DNA of 64,000 nt from Candidatus Cloacimonadota bacterium (GTDB lineage Bacteria > Cloacimonadota > Cloacimonadia > Cloacimonadales > TCS61), in NCBI GenBank assembly GCA_021734835.1, contig JAIPIH010000005.1, forward strand, positions 62,001 through 126,000, given 5' to 3'. Position numbers and translations under genes: made by a program. Each line of letters opens with the position of its first letter. Within the stretch, counting starts at the first letter, position 1. Positions 34,954 to 43,004 of this stretch are shown in pieces. A model generated the notes under the pieces. It was not told the origin of the DNA, did no database searches, and saw only the letters and a program-made list of their open reading frames with translations.

Positions 34954-37827
34954 ATGAAATATATTCTATCAATATTATTATTAGTATTTATCTCCATTTT
35001 ATTCGCTGATGCGATCCCTCCTTACGTAGTACCATTATACCCAACTGGCGGATCAAGTGGTATTCCGGTAGATTCAGATATTACATTCCACATTTTTGAT
35101 GATGCAGATGGTGTTGATATTAATTCAGTTGAAGTTAATATTGAGGGAATCGTTTATTCAAATGGAGATGAGTCTTTCTTTTACAGTGGAACACCTTTTG
35201 ATTATATTATTACGGTAAATCCTCCCATGAATTTTGCCTTTGATGATCAGATAGATATCCAAATTGATGCTTCCGATCTGGAAATCCCAGCTAATACAAT
35301 GACAACTTACTCTTACTTTTTCCAAACTATCGAAGATCTGCAACCGCCATACATAGGCGGATTAGATCCTCGGGCTGGAGAAGTGAATGTACCGCAGGAT
35401 ACTGATATAAGTTTTGTTATTTATGATAGCGGGATAGGTGTAAATCTAACTTCTGTTGTAGTTGAAATACAGGGTGTTACTTATACACATAACAATGGTA
35501 ATTTCTTTTATTCCGGGAACGCTAATGCTTATCAGATCACTATTGATGTGCCGGTAAATTTTGATTTAGCGGAAGTAATTGAAGTAGCAATTGATGCTTC
35601 TGATCTAAATGGAATAGTCATGTCGACCTTTGAATATTCATTTGAGATAATAGATGATATTCAACCGCCTTTTACAGGGGAGTGGCTGCCTTCCCCGGGT
35701 GCAGTTGGAATACCCGTAGATACAAACATCAGCTTTAATATTTATGATAATATTGAAGGTGTAGATATTACCTCAATTATTGTCGATGTACAGGGAGTTC
35801 AATATAATTATCTTAATACAACTTTTTCTTATCTTGTAATACCAAATGGATATTCTATTACAATCGATCCAAATAGTAATTTCGGTTATGGAGAAATGGT
35901 CAATGTTGAAATTGACGCAGCTGATCTCTCTCAGCCTGCAAATGTAATGAGCACTTTTTCTTACAGCTTCCAATGCATCATCGATATTGCTCCACCTTAT
36001 ACCGGGGAATATGACCCTGAACCAGGTGTGCAGGAAGTTCCAATAGATTCTAATATTTCTTTTCATGTCTATGATGACGCGCTCGGAGTTGATATAAACA
36101 CACTGCTAGTAGATATTGAAGGTGTACAATATTCAGTTGCTAATGGTAATCTTTCATATTCAGGTATGTCTGCTAACTACCTTGTTTCTATAAACCCCAC
36201 AGAAAATTTTGATTTTGCACAGATCATAGATATCCAAATTGATGTTGCTGATCTGGCTTCTCCGGCAAATTATCTTTCAGGTTTTGCTTATTCTTTTCAA
36301 TGTGTGAATGACCAGGCAACGCCATATTTAACTGACTTCGAACCCCAACCTTACTCTATAAATAATCCCTTAAATACCACTATCTCGTTTCATGTTCACG
36401 ATGATGGGTTTGGAGTCGATATAAACAATGTAACTGTGAATGTTCAGGGAATTAATTACTCATTAACTAATGGGAACTTGTTTTATAGTGGAGAAATAGA
36501 TAACTATCTTATAATTGTTGATCCAGTGGAAAATTTTTCTTCCGGTGATACAGTCTATGTTGCGATCAATGCAACAGATCTAGCTACTCCGGCTAATGTA
36601 ATGGGAACCTACAGCTACTCATTTGAATGTGCAATAATCGACACTCAACCACCTTTTATCTGGCAGCCTTTTCCTGCTAACGGTGCTGTGAATGTCTCCA
36701 TTAATACACTAATAAGCTGTTATATTCTTGATAGTGGGAGCAGCGTAGATTCTACAACGATCGAGGTGAATGTGAATAGTCAGCAAATTGAAGATTTCAC
36801 ATTAGAAAATGTAACTTTTATGGGTAGCTCAGGATTTATCATTACGTATCAACCTTATGTTCCGTTCCAATATAATGAATATGTAACTGTTGAAATAACA
36901 GCTGCAGATCTGGAAGTTATTCCCAATGTTCTTAGTGATGCCTCTTTCTTTTTTGTTTGTGAGGAGAATCAACCTCCCACAATTGATCTACCCGATAGTT
37001 TAGTATGTTTTGAAGATGAAATTATCATCGAAAATTTCAGTTTATATATCACTGATCCTGAAAATGATGAACCATTTTTAGATTCTACAGTCAGCAATAA
37101 TCTGGATATCAGTATAAATGGATATATGGTTACAATACAACCGCATCTAAACTGGAACGGTTCTGAGAATATTGGTTTCATCATCAGAGATGATCAGGGC
37201 TTCATGCTGGCAAGTGATTATACTATTGTAAAAGTAATAGGAGTAAATGATCCGCCTTCTTTCGATCTGGATATTTTCCCTGAGTCGATTATTTTTACAG
37301 AGAATACTACCAAAATTGTAGATTTTGAAACGGCAGTGCTCGATCCGGAACAAACATCTTCAGAATTGGCATTGTCAATTAGCGGGAATACTGTGATAAA
37401 TGTCGATATATCTGAATTTATCGTTACTTTTTCTGCTCCTAATAACTGGACTGGCTCTGAGATTTTAACTGTTATCCTGGATGACAATGTATCTCGTATT
37501 ACTTGCTCAGAACAAATCACAGTATCTGTAATACCGGAAATTCCGGATGAAAAAATTACAGTTGAACCTCACACTGTTGATTGGAATGACCAATTTTGTG
37601 AAATCACTATTTATAGTCAGGTAGCTTTGGATAAAATTTCAGGAAAGATTTTCGATAGAAAGGGCAAATTAATTAATAAATTAAACATACAACAATATGG
37701 AGACAATAAACAAGCCAGATGGTATAAAAATGATTTAGATCAAAATTTAGTAGATGGTGGATTTTACATTTATCAAATAAAGATCAATAACAGAATTTTC
37801 CAAGGTAGTATAATTATAGCAAGGTAA
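34954..37827 (+). CDS. Large surface/secreted protein with six Ig-like repeats and cadherin-like domains
   Basis: A 957-aa protein with a signal peptide (MKYILSILLLVFISILFADA). Six tandem repeats of about 105 residues (about 22-670) each start like 'QPPF/YxxxxPxxGxxxxPxxTxISFxIxD...GVDI' and end 'ATYSYxFxC'; this resembles Big_5/SbsA-type Ig domains. Two cadherin-like or tandem beta domains follow (about 672-855, ENQPPTIDLPDSL..., VNDPPSFDLD). A C-terminal FlgD-like Ig/sorting-type domain (about 860-957) ends in GGFYIYQIKINNRIFQGSIIIAR, a divergent T9SS-style end. It looks like an adhesin or long surface fibre subunit. It is the first gene of the barrel/rotor/stator operon, 4 nt before the PorV-like gene, which suggests it is exported or moved by that machine. 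Confidence 0.8.
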   Translation: MKYILSILLLVFISILFADAIPPYVVPLYPTGGSSGIPVDSDITFHIFDDADGVDINSVEVNIEGIVYSNGDESFFYSGTPFDYIITVNPPMNFAFDDQIDIQIDASDLEIPANTMTTYSYFFQTIEDLQPPYIGGLDPRAGEVNVPQDTDISFVIYDSGIGVNLTSVVVEIQGVTYTHNNGNFFYSGNANAYQITIDVPVNFDLAEVIEVAIDASDLNGIVMSTFEYSFEIIDDIQPPFTGEWLPSPGAVGIPVDTNISFNIYDNIEGVDITSIIVDVQGVQYNYLNTTFSYLVIPNGYSITIDPNSNFGYGEMVNVEIDAADLSQPANVMSTFSYSFQCIIDIAPPYTGEYDPEPGVQEVPIDSNISFHVYDDALGVDINTLLVDIEGVQYSVANGNLSYSGMSANYLVSINPTENFDFAQIIDIQIDVADLASPANYLSGFAYSFQCVNDQATPYLTDFEPQPYSINNPLNTTISFHVHDDGFGVDINNVTVNVQGINYSLTNGNLFYSGEIDNYLIIVDPVENFSSGDTVYVAINATDLATPANVMGTYSYSFECAIIDTQPPFIWQPFPANGAVNVSINTLISCYILDSGSSVDSTTIEVNVNSQQIEDFTLENVTFMGSSGFIITYQPYVPFQYNEYVTVEITAADLEVIPNVLSDASFFFVCEENQPPTIDLPDSLVCFEDEIIIENFSLYITDPENDEPFLDSTVSNNLDISINGYMVTIQPHLNWNGSENIGFIIRDDQGFMLASDYTIVKVIGVNDPPSFDLDIFPESIIFTENTTKIVDFETAVLDPEQTSSELALSISGNTVINVDISEFIVTFSAPNNWTGSEILTVILDDNVSRITCSEQITVSVIPEIPDEKITVEPHTVDWNDQFCEITIYSQVALDKISGKIFDRKGKLINKLNIQQYGDNKQARWYKNDLDQNLVDGGFYIYQIKINNRIFQGSIIIAR

Positions 37828-37831
37828 GATA

Positions 37832-39277
37832 ATGAAAATTAAAATTCTCGTTTTTATTCTAATAATATTTCGGATGATTTGTTATGGCTACGATTTCGAA
37901 AATGGAGGAGTTAGGAATTCAGCTCTGGGAGGAACTGGCATTGCCTCATCCGGTGATATTTCTTCAGCAGTTTGGAATCCTTCCGGTTTAGCACGATTTA
38001 ATTATTTTCAATTGGTTACAGATTCCAGACCCTATTTGATACAGATGGATAATGATAATATTTCGCAAAATTTTGCATATTTATCTATACCGATGAACAC
38101 GATTTCTGGAACATTTGCTTTCACGGGTAGTTCTTTTAATTCAAATGATTATACTGAAGGAAGATTTGGAGTTCATTATGGAACCGATCTGTTCCCTCAA
38201 AAATCTCCGGGAAAATTATTTGCAGGATTGGGTGTATTAGATCATTATATATCTTTTTCTGAGATCAATCAGAGGAAAAACGCTGTTGATCTGGATATCG
38301 GATTATCCTATACATTGAATAAAAAAATAAAATTCGGCTGTATCCTGGGAAACATATTACGCGCAGATATGGCTTTGGATGAAAACAATGAAGATAAGCT
38401 TCCCATACGTTTAGGATTAGGTGTCGGTATCGGTATTGACAGATTAAATTTTTCCGCAGATCTATTGTTGAAAAAATATCAAAATAGTAATGATCTTGGT
38501 TTCGGGCTTGGATTTGAGTATATTCTGGCAAAGAATCTTCAGCTTCGAATAGGAATGAACAATCATGATATTACTGGCGGATTTGGAGTCCAGGTTTATT
38601 CCAAAAACTGGCAAGGTAATTACTCCGGATCAAAAAGCGAAACAGTAGATTTCAGCTTTCTTCAACTTAGTATAGACTATGCATTTCAATATCCTTTAGG
38701 AGAATCTCATGATAATGGCATCATCCCAATGGGGAATAGTATAGAATCTGATTATGGTGAACATTTCTTTGGTCTTAAAATAGATTTCATTCGATCGCAT
38801 AATACCAGAAAAGAACTTGAAGTATTGTATCCGGATCAATTTGGAGTAAATACCGCAGCTGATACTGTATATATAGAAAAAGTCAGAGTTGATACAGTGT
38901 ATCATACAAGAACAGTTTATGATACCCTAAGAATAGTAGAACAAGTTGTAAATGAACATGAGATAGATGAAAAAGTTCAGGAAAAAACCAAAAAGATCAG
39001 AAAATCGGATCTTGAGAAGATCAATAAAGCAAGTGTTCATTTGATCGCCGCACTGGAATATTATTACTCAGAAGATTATTATAAGGCTATAGATGAATGT
39101 AATCAAGCTATCAATTTGGCTCCAGATCTATCTTTATCATATATTCGCCTTGCTTCCATCTATTATAGGTTAGGTGATATCGAAGAAGCAATGTATCAAT
39201 TACACAGAGCTGAAAAGATAGATCCGGAAAATGTAGAGATAAAGAAAATGATGAGATTACTTACTGATCAAGAATAA
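37832..39277 (+). CDS. PorV/PorQ-like outer-membrane barrel fused to a TPR domain
   Basis: A 481-aa protein. After the signal peptide comes the PorV/UPF0164 (FadL-like) signature GGVRNSALGGTGIASSGDISSAVWNPSGLARF, then about 300 residues of beta strands (KLFAGLGVLDHYISF, LGFGLGFEYILAKNLQLRIGM). A linker follows rich in Asp-Thr-Val-Tyr (ADTVYIEKVRVDTVYHTRTVYDTL, about 345-370). The C-terminal TPR domain of two to three repeats (about 400-475, ALEYYYSEDYYKAIDECNQAINLAPD) should lie in the periplasm. PorV shuttles T9SS cargo and PorQ anchors it. The added periplasmic TPR could contact the FliF-like periplasmic domain encoded next. It is followed by the rotor gene after 10 nt. Confidence 0.8.
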   Translation: MKIKILVFILIIFRMICYGYDFENGGVRNSALGGTGIASSGDISSAVWNPSGLARFNYFQLVTDSRPYLIQMDNDNISQNFAYLSIPMNTISGTFAFTGSSFNSNDYTEGRFGVHYGTDLFPQKSPGKLFAGLGVLDHYISFSEINQRKNAVDLDIGLSYTLNKKIKFGCILGNILRADMALDENNEDKLPIRLGLGVGIGIDRLNFSADLLLKKYQNSNDLGFGLGFEYILAKNLQLRIGMNNHDITGGFGVQVYSKNWQGNYSGSKSETVDFSFLQLSIDYAFQYPLGESHDNGIIPMGNSIESDYGEHFFGLKIDFIRSHNTRKELEVLYPDQFGVNTAADTVYIEKVRVDTVYHTRTVYDTLRIVEQVVNEHEIDEKVQEKTKKIRKSDLEKINKASVHLIAALEYYYSEDYYKAIDECNQAINLAPDLSLSYIRLASIYYRLGDIEEAMYQLHRAEKIDPENVEIKKMMRLLTDQE

Positions 39278-39287
39278 AGGATATGTT

Positions 39288-40694
39288 ATGAAAAAATTGT
39301 CGTTAACTCTATTACTCTTTTTGATTATTCAACTCTATGCTCAGGATTTTGTTATTGAGACCGTAAAAGAGATCCAGGCTGAAAGGGAACTTGCCGAGTG
39401 GATTGAAGCAATGCTTTTCCCAATTGTCGGTGAAACTATTGTAATTGCTAATCTTACACTGGATTATCCTGCCAGCAGACTACAGGTCTATGGCTCAACA
39501 TTGGATAGAGAAAAGAGCTTGCCTGGATTACCTATTGCTAAATCAAAATCTGTTATGCCTACGATGATCGATGATCAAGAGACTTATCCTACAATTGTAG
39601 CCAGAAAAGAAATTACTATCTATCTCAAAAAAGATGTTACAGCGGAGATATTACAATTTATTGAACAAAATGTGGCTCTTTGGATGAATATTAATCCTGA
39701 GAAAGGTGATGTTCTGCAAATAAAAAACATTATGGATTTCAAAACCGGTGTAGCAGAAGAAAATACGGAAAAAAAAGTAAATAACTTTCTGTATTTATAT
39801 TTAGGATTTGCTTTACTATTGATAATATTCATATCTGTGTTAATTTTAAGATCAGGATTTACTAAGATTAGTAATTCCATGCAGAATATTAATGTAAAAG
39901 ATTTTGAAAAAGCCCTGCAAATTCAAGGTAATATGATCACAGCCGGTAAAGAAACTAGAAATGCAGACTGGGATTTGATAACCTCGAAAAAGCAACCTAT
40001 TCCGATACGATTAGTTGATGACAAGAAAGAGATAGATCCTTATGATTTCAGCTTTTTGGAAGAGCTCTCTATACCGAGTTTTACAAAACTTATTGAAAAT
40101 TTGAAAACAAGTGATCTTGCACTTATCTTAGCGAACTTGAATTCCAAATTTATAAGTAAATTTTTGAATTCATATCTGGGTGAAACAAATAAGATCATCG
40201 ATGCGATGATGCAGGGTGTAAGTAAAACAAAGAAAGAGATCATCGAACTTAAAAAAATATTACTGTTAAAATTTAACCAGCTGATTGAAGATAATAAATT
40301 AAAAGTAAATAGTCGGCAGGTCCTCATCAACGTACTCAATCAGCTGGATGTGGAAAAAACAAAGAAATATCTGGATCAGATCAATCAAATGGACAGCGGA
40401 TCAGGAACAGAAATGCGACAGTATGTCTTCCTATATTCCGATATAATCAAATTAAAAGAGTATGATATTGAGCAAATTGTTTTATCAACAGACCATGACT
40501 TTCTGGTGAAATTCCTAAAATCTGCTGATAGAGATGTGCAAGATAAATTCTTTAGTAATTTAACCTCACGTGCTTCCTCCATTATTAAAGAGGATATGAA
40601 TTTTTTAGAGCCTCTAGATTTGAATGAACAGGAAAATATTAAGTTTCAAATGCTTATCAAGATCAGAAATATATTAAAATATATTAAGGAATAA
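39288..40694 (+). CDS. FliF (RBM3-TM)-FliG fusion, putative non-flagellar rotor protein
   Basis: A 468-aa protein. A signal peptide (1-18) is followed by a periplasmic domain (about 30-153) resembling the third ring-building motif of FliF: ELAEWIEAMLFPIVGETIVIANLTLDY, then the LPGLP segment, then INPEKGDVLQIKNI, the counterpart of the FliF 'ERGDxxxVxNMPF' end. One TM helix (167-187) leads to a cytoplasmic part that matches FliG middle (about 255-375) and C-terminal (376-468) domains. The torque helix region LVKFLKSADRDVQDKFFSNLTSRASSIIKEDM fits FliG: K411, R428, E435 and D436 fall exactly at the spacing of E. coli K264, R281, D288 and D289, while R297 is replaced by D444. The FliG N-terminal domain is absent, as a direct FliF-FliG fusion would allow. 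The motA gene begins 2 nt later. I infer a combined MS/C-ring rotor; no flagellar gene is nearby. Confidence 0.8.
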   Translation: MKKLSLTLLLFLIIQLYAQDFVIETVKEIQAERELAEWIEAMLFPIVGETIVIANLTLDYPASRLQVYGSTLDREKSLPGLPIAKSKSVMPTMIDDQETYPTIVARKEITIYLKKDVTAEILQFIEQNVALWMNINPEKGDVLQIKNIMDFKTGVAEENTEKKVNNFLYLYLGFALLLIIFISVLILRSGFTKISNSMQNINVKDFEKALQIQGNMITAGKETRNADWDLITSKKQPIPIRLVDDKKEIDPYDFSFLEELSIPSFTKLIENLKTSDLALILANLNSKFISKFLNSYLGETNKIIDAMMQGVSKTKKEIIELKKILLLKFNQLIEDNKLKVNSRQVLINVLNQLDVEKTKKYLDQINQMDSGSGTEMRQYVFLYSDIIKLKEYDIEQIVLSTDHDFLVKFLKSADRDVQDKFFSNLTSRASSIIKEDMNFLEPLDLNEQENIKFQMLIKIRNILKYIKE

Positions 40695-40696
40695 AT

Positions 40697-41434
40697 ATGA
40701 AATTATCTGTTATTATAGGTTTTTTATTAGGATTTGGCATTATTATATCAGTCATTTTTATCAAACAGGAACCATCTTTATATCTTAACTGGTCAGCTGT
40801 GGTTATCACTTTGGGAGGGACTATTTCTGCTGTTGTCATTTATTTTTCTCCCCAGGCTTTAAAGAATGCCTGGTTTGCGATAATCAACATTTTCAAAGAG
40901 AAACAATATGCTGAAATGTATTTGATAGAGCTATTGGTGGATATTAGCAAACAATCCAAAAAAACCAGCTTTAAAAGTATTATCGAAAAAGGATCAGTTA
41001 AAATTATTCCTTTTCTGCTTAAAGGGATTACCCTCGTTACAGATGGAGAAGATATAGAGCATATTGATGAAGTTATGTCACGTGACAGCAGATCAATCAC
41101 AGAAAAGAATATCATTGCTGAAAGAGTTTTTCGTATAGCCGGTAGTTTTGCTCCTTTGTTCGGAATGATGGGAACAGTAATTGGCTTGATCGCAATGTTG
41201 AACAAGGTTAAGGATCCGGCTGCTATACCCGCAGCAATGGGTTTGGCACTTGTTACAACACTGTACGGTCTAATCCTGGCTGCCTTAGTTTTTAAACCTC
41301 TATCCGGTAAAATCAGAGATAAAAATAATACAGATACAAGAGCAAGAGAGATTATCATTGCCGGAGTGATATTAATTAAGAAAAATGAAAACTCACATAA
41401 AATTAAAGAAAAATTGCTGGGATATTTAAATTGA
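40697..41434 (+). CDS. motA: MotA-like stator protein
   Basis: A 245-aa four-TM protein: helices at about 4-22 and 31-50, a cytoplasmic domain (about 52-147), then helices 148-168 (SFAPLFGMMGTVIGLIAML) and 180-201 (MGLALVTTLYGLILAALVF). This is the MotA/PomA fold, with the conserved Pro after TM3 start and the TM4 'LALVTTLYG' segment. Four helices argue against TolQ/ExbB (three). In flagella MotA pushes on the FliG torque helix, whose charges are kept in the adjacent gene product. It overlaps motB by 4 nt (TTGA). Confidence 0.93.
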   Translation: MKLSVIIGFLLGFGIIISVIFIKQEPSLYLNWSAVVITLGGTISAVVIYFSPQALKNAWFAIINIFKEKQYAEMYLIELLVDISKQSKKTSFKSIIEKGSVKIIPFLLKGITLVTDGEDIEHIDEVMSRDSRSITEKNIIAERVFRIAGSFAPLFGMMGTVIGLIAMLNKVKDPAAIPAAMGLALVTTLYGLILAALVFKPLSGKIRDKNNTDTRAREIIIAGVILIKKNENSHKIKEKLLGYLN

Positions 41435-42090
41435 TAACAGAAGATAAATTGGCCAGCAGCCTACCTGCTAAACAGAGCAGGATACAAGACCTCAGTGACG
41501 AGGTTAATGAAAATCAGAATCTCCTGGATGTAATGATCCCTTATGCAGATCTGATGACTCTTCTACTGGTTTTCTTTGTATTTTTCTATATTACAATGGA
41601 TTATGAAAAAAATCGTTTGATAATCGATCAGAATAAACAAATCGTAGAGCAAAACGAACGATTGATGGAGCTTGCCAGGCTAGATACACTTTTAGAAATG
41701 AATGAGCAGTGTGTAACGATACCAGGTGAAGTGTTATTCAATGCAGGTGAAGCTCTTTTAAAATGGGAGTCATTAAGAACATTGGCCCAAGTTGCTAGAA
41801 ATATTCATGTTAAGATCAAAGGTGAACCGGGCTGGCAGGTCAGAGTAGAAGGACACACAGATAATTTACCGATCTTAAGCAGTACTTATGCTTCCAATTG
41901 GGAGCTCTCTACAGCCAGAGCTCTTAATGTTGTAAAATTTTTTATCGATAATAATTTTTTTCCGCCTGAACAAATGCAGGCTATGGGTTATGGTGAATTC
42001 AAACCGTTGGTTCCTAATGAAACATTCTCTAACCGGAAAAAGAATAATAGAGTAGAGATCAGATTGATAAATAGTTACAGGAGAGATTGA
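41431..42090 (+). CDS. motB: MotB-like stator protein with peptidoglycan-binding OmpA domain
   Basis: A 219-aa protein with a short cytoplasmic N-terminus and one TM helix containing the essential ion-binding Asp (PYADLMTLLLVFFVFFY, D40, equivalent to MotB D32). A helical stretch follows, then an OmpA/MotB C-terminal domain that grips peptidoglycan (VRVEGHTDNLPI, SNWELSTARALNVVKFF, MGYGEFKPL, RKKNNRVEIRL). Both key features are intact, so it should form an ion-driven stator with MotA. The start is TTG, overlapping the MotA stop; the next Met (35) would leave only five residues before the ion-binding Asp. Nothing visible tells H+ from Na+. Confidence 0.93.
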   Translation: MITEDKLASSLPAKQSRIQDLSDEVNENQNLLDVMIPYADLMTLLLVFFVFFYITMDYEKNRLIIDQNKQIVEQNERLMELARLDTLLEMNEQCVTIPGEVLFNAGEALLKWESLRTLAQVARNIHVKIKGEPGWQVRVEGHTDNLPILSSTYASNWELSTARALNVVKFFIDNNFFPPEQMQAMGYGEFKPLVPNETFSNRKKNNRVEIRLINSYRRD

Positions 42091-42989
42091 TGGAAGCAAC
42101 CCTAACCTTAGTAAAAGAGCTGATAGATTCACTTTACAATTCTCCTGTTGCCTTCAAGATCGTTCATACTTTAATCTGGCTACTTATACTCTGGTTGATT
42201 AATTTAATTACTGTTAAACTGATCAACAAAAAAATATCAGGTTTAAAAACTCAATACCATTGGCGAAAATTAATAAATGTTATAACGATTATGATTGCAA
42301 TTGTCATTTTAATCAGGATTTGGTTCCAGGGAACTCAATCCCTGATAACTTATTTAGGACTGCTTTCTGCAGGAATAGCAATTGCTTTAAAAGATGTTTT
42401 GGCAAATCTGGTAGGCTGGCTTTATATAATTACCAGAAGACCTTTCAAAGTTGGAGATAGAATTCAAATCGGAGAGCACTCAGGTGATGTGATAGATCAA
42501 AGTTTCTTTGAATTTACATTATTAGAAATCAATAATTGGGTTCAGGCCGATCAAAGTACAGGCAGATTGATTCATATTCCAAATGGTAAAGTATTTTATC
42601 AGGAATTAGCAAATTATGATGAAGGTTTTAAATATCTGTGGAATGAAATCTCTGTGGTTATTACATTTGAAAGTGATTGGCAGAAAGCAAAAAAAATATT
42701 ATTGGAAGTTGTTAACGATAAGGGTGAGCATTTATCTAAAACAGTGGAAAATCAAGTAAAAAGAGCTGCTAGAAAATATATGATCTATTATAAAAATCTA
42801 ACTCCTATAGTTTATACTAGTGTTGTTGAAAATGGAGTAAAATTAACAATTCGTCATTTGTGTGAAACCAGAAAAAGGAGAGGATATACCGAAGCCATTT
42901 GGGAAGATGTTTTAGTACGTTTCTCCAAGCAGAAGGACATTACACTTGCTTATCCAACAACCAGATTTTATAAGAATTCAGCAGAATAA
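42090..42989 (+). CDS. MscS-family small-conductance mechanosensitive channel
   Basis: A 299-aa channel protein with three to four N-terminal TM helices (about 20-42, 63-80, 86-118) and the pore-lining helix and beta domain with YLGLLSAGIAIALKDVLANLVGW, RPFKVGDRIQIGEHSGDV and GRLIHIPNGKVF, the classic MscS core. A C-terminal alpha/beta vestibule follows. It should release solutes on membrane stretch. The ATG at 42090 overlaps the motB TGA and has AGGAGAG ahead of it; a TTG 3 nt upstream is less likely. Its coupling to motAB is unusual and may link membrane tension to the motor, or be incidental. Confidence 0.9.
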   Translation: MEATLTLVKELIDSLYNSPVAFKIVHTLIWLLILWLINLITVKLINKKISGLKTQYHWRKLINVITIMIAIVILIRIWFQGTQSLITYLGLLSAGIAIALKDVLANLVGWLYIITRRPFKVGDRIQIGEHSGDVIDQSFFEFTLLEINNWVQADQSTGRLIHIPNGKVFYQELANYDEGFKYLWNEISVVITFESDWQKAKKILLEVVNDKGEHLSKTVENQVKRAARKYMIYYKNLTPIVYTSVVENGVKLTIRHLCETRKRRGYTEAIWEDVLVRFSKQKDITLAYPTTRFYKNSAE

Positions 42990-43004
42990 TTTATGACAAT
43001 TAAG

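Noticed and set aside
40697-42090. MotA/MotB as Zorya (ZorAB) defence or TolQR/ExbBD
   Set aside because: MotA has four TM helices and no long ZorA tail, MotB has a standard OmpA domain, and no zorC/D/E, tonB or tolA gene is nearby. The adjacent FliG-like protein points to a rotor-stator pair.
34954-42989. A flagellar gene cluster fragment
   Set aside because: No axial, export, switch (fliM/fliN) or chemotaxis gene is present, FliF and FliG are truncated and fused, and the other members are outer-membrane and surface proteins.
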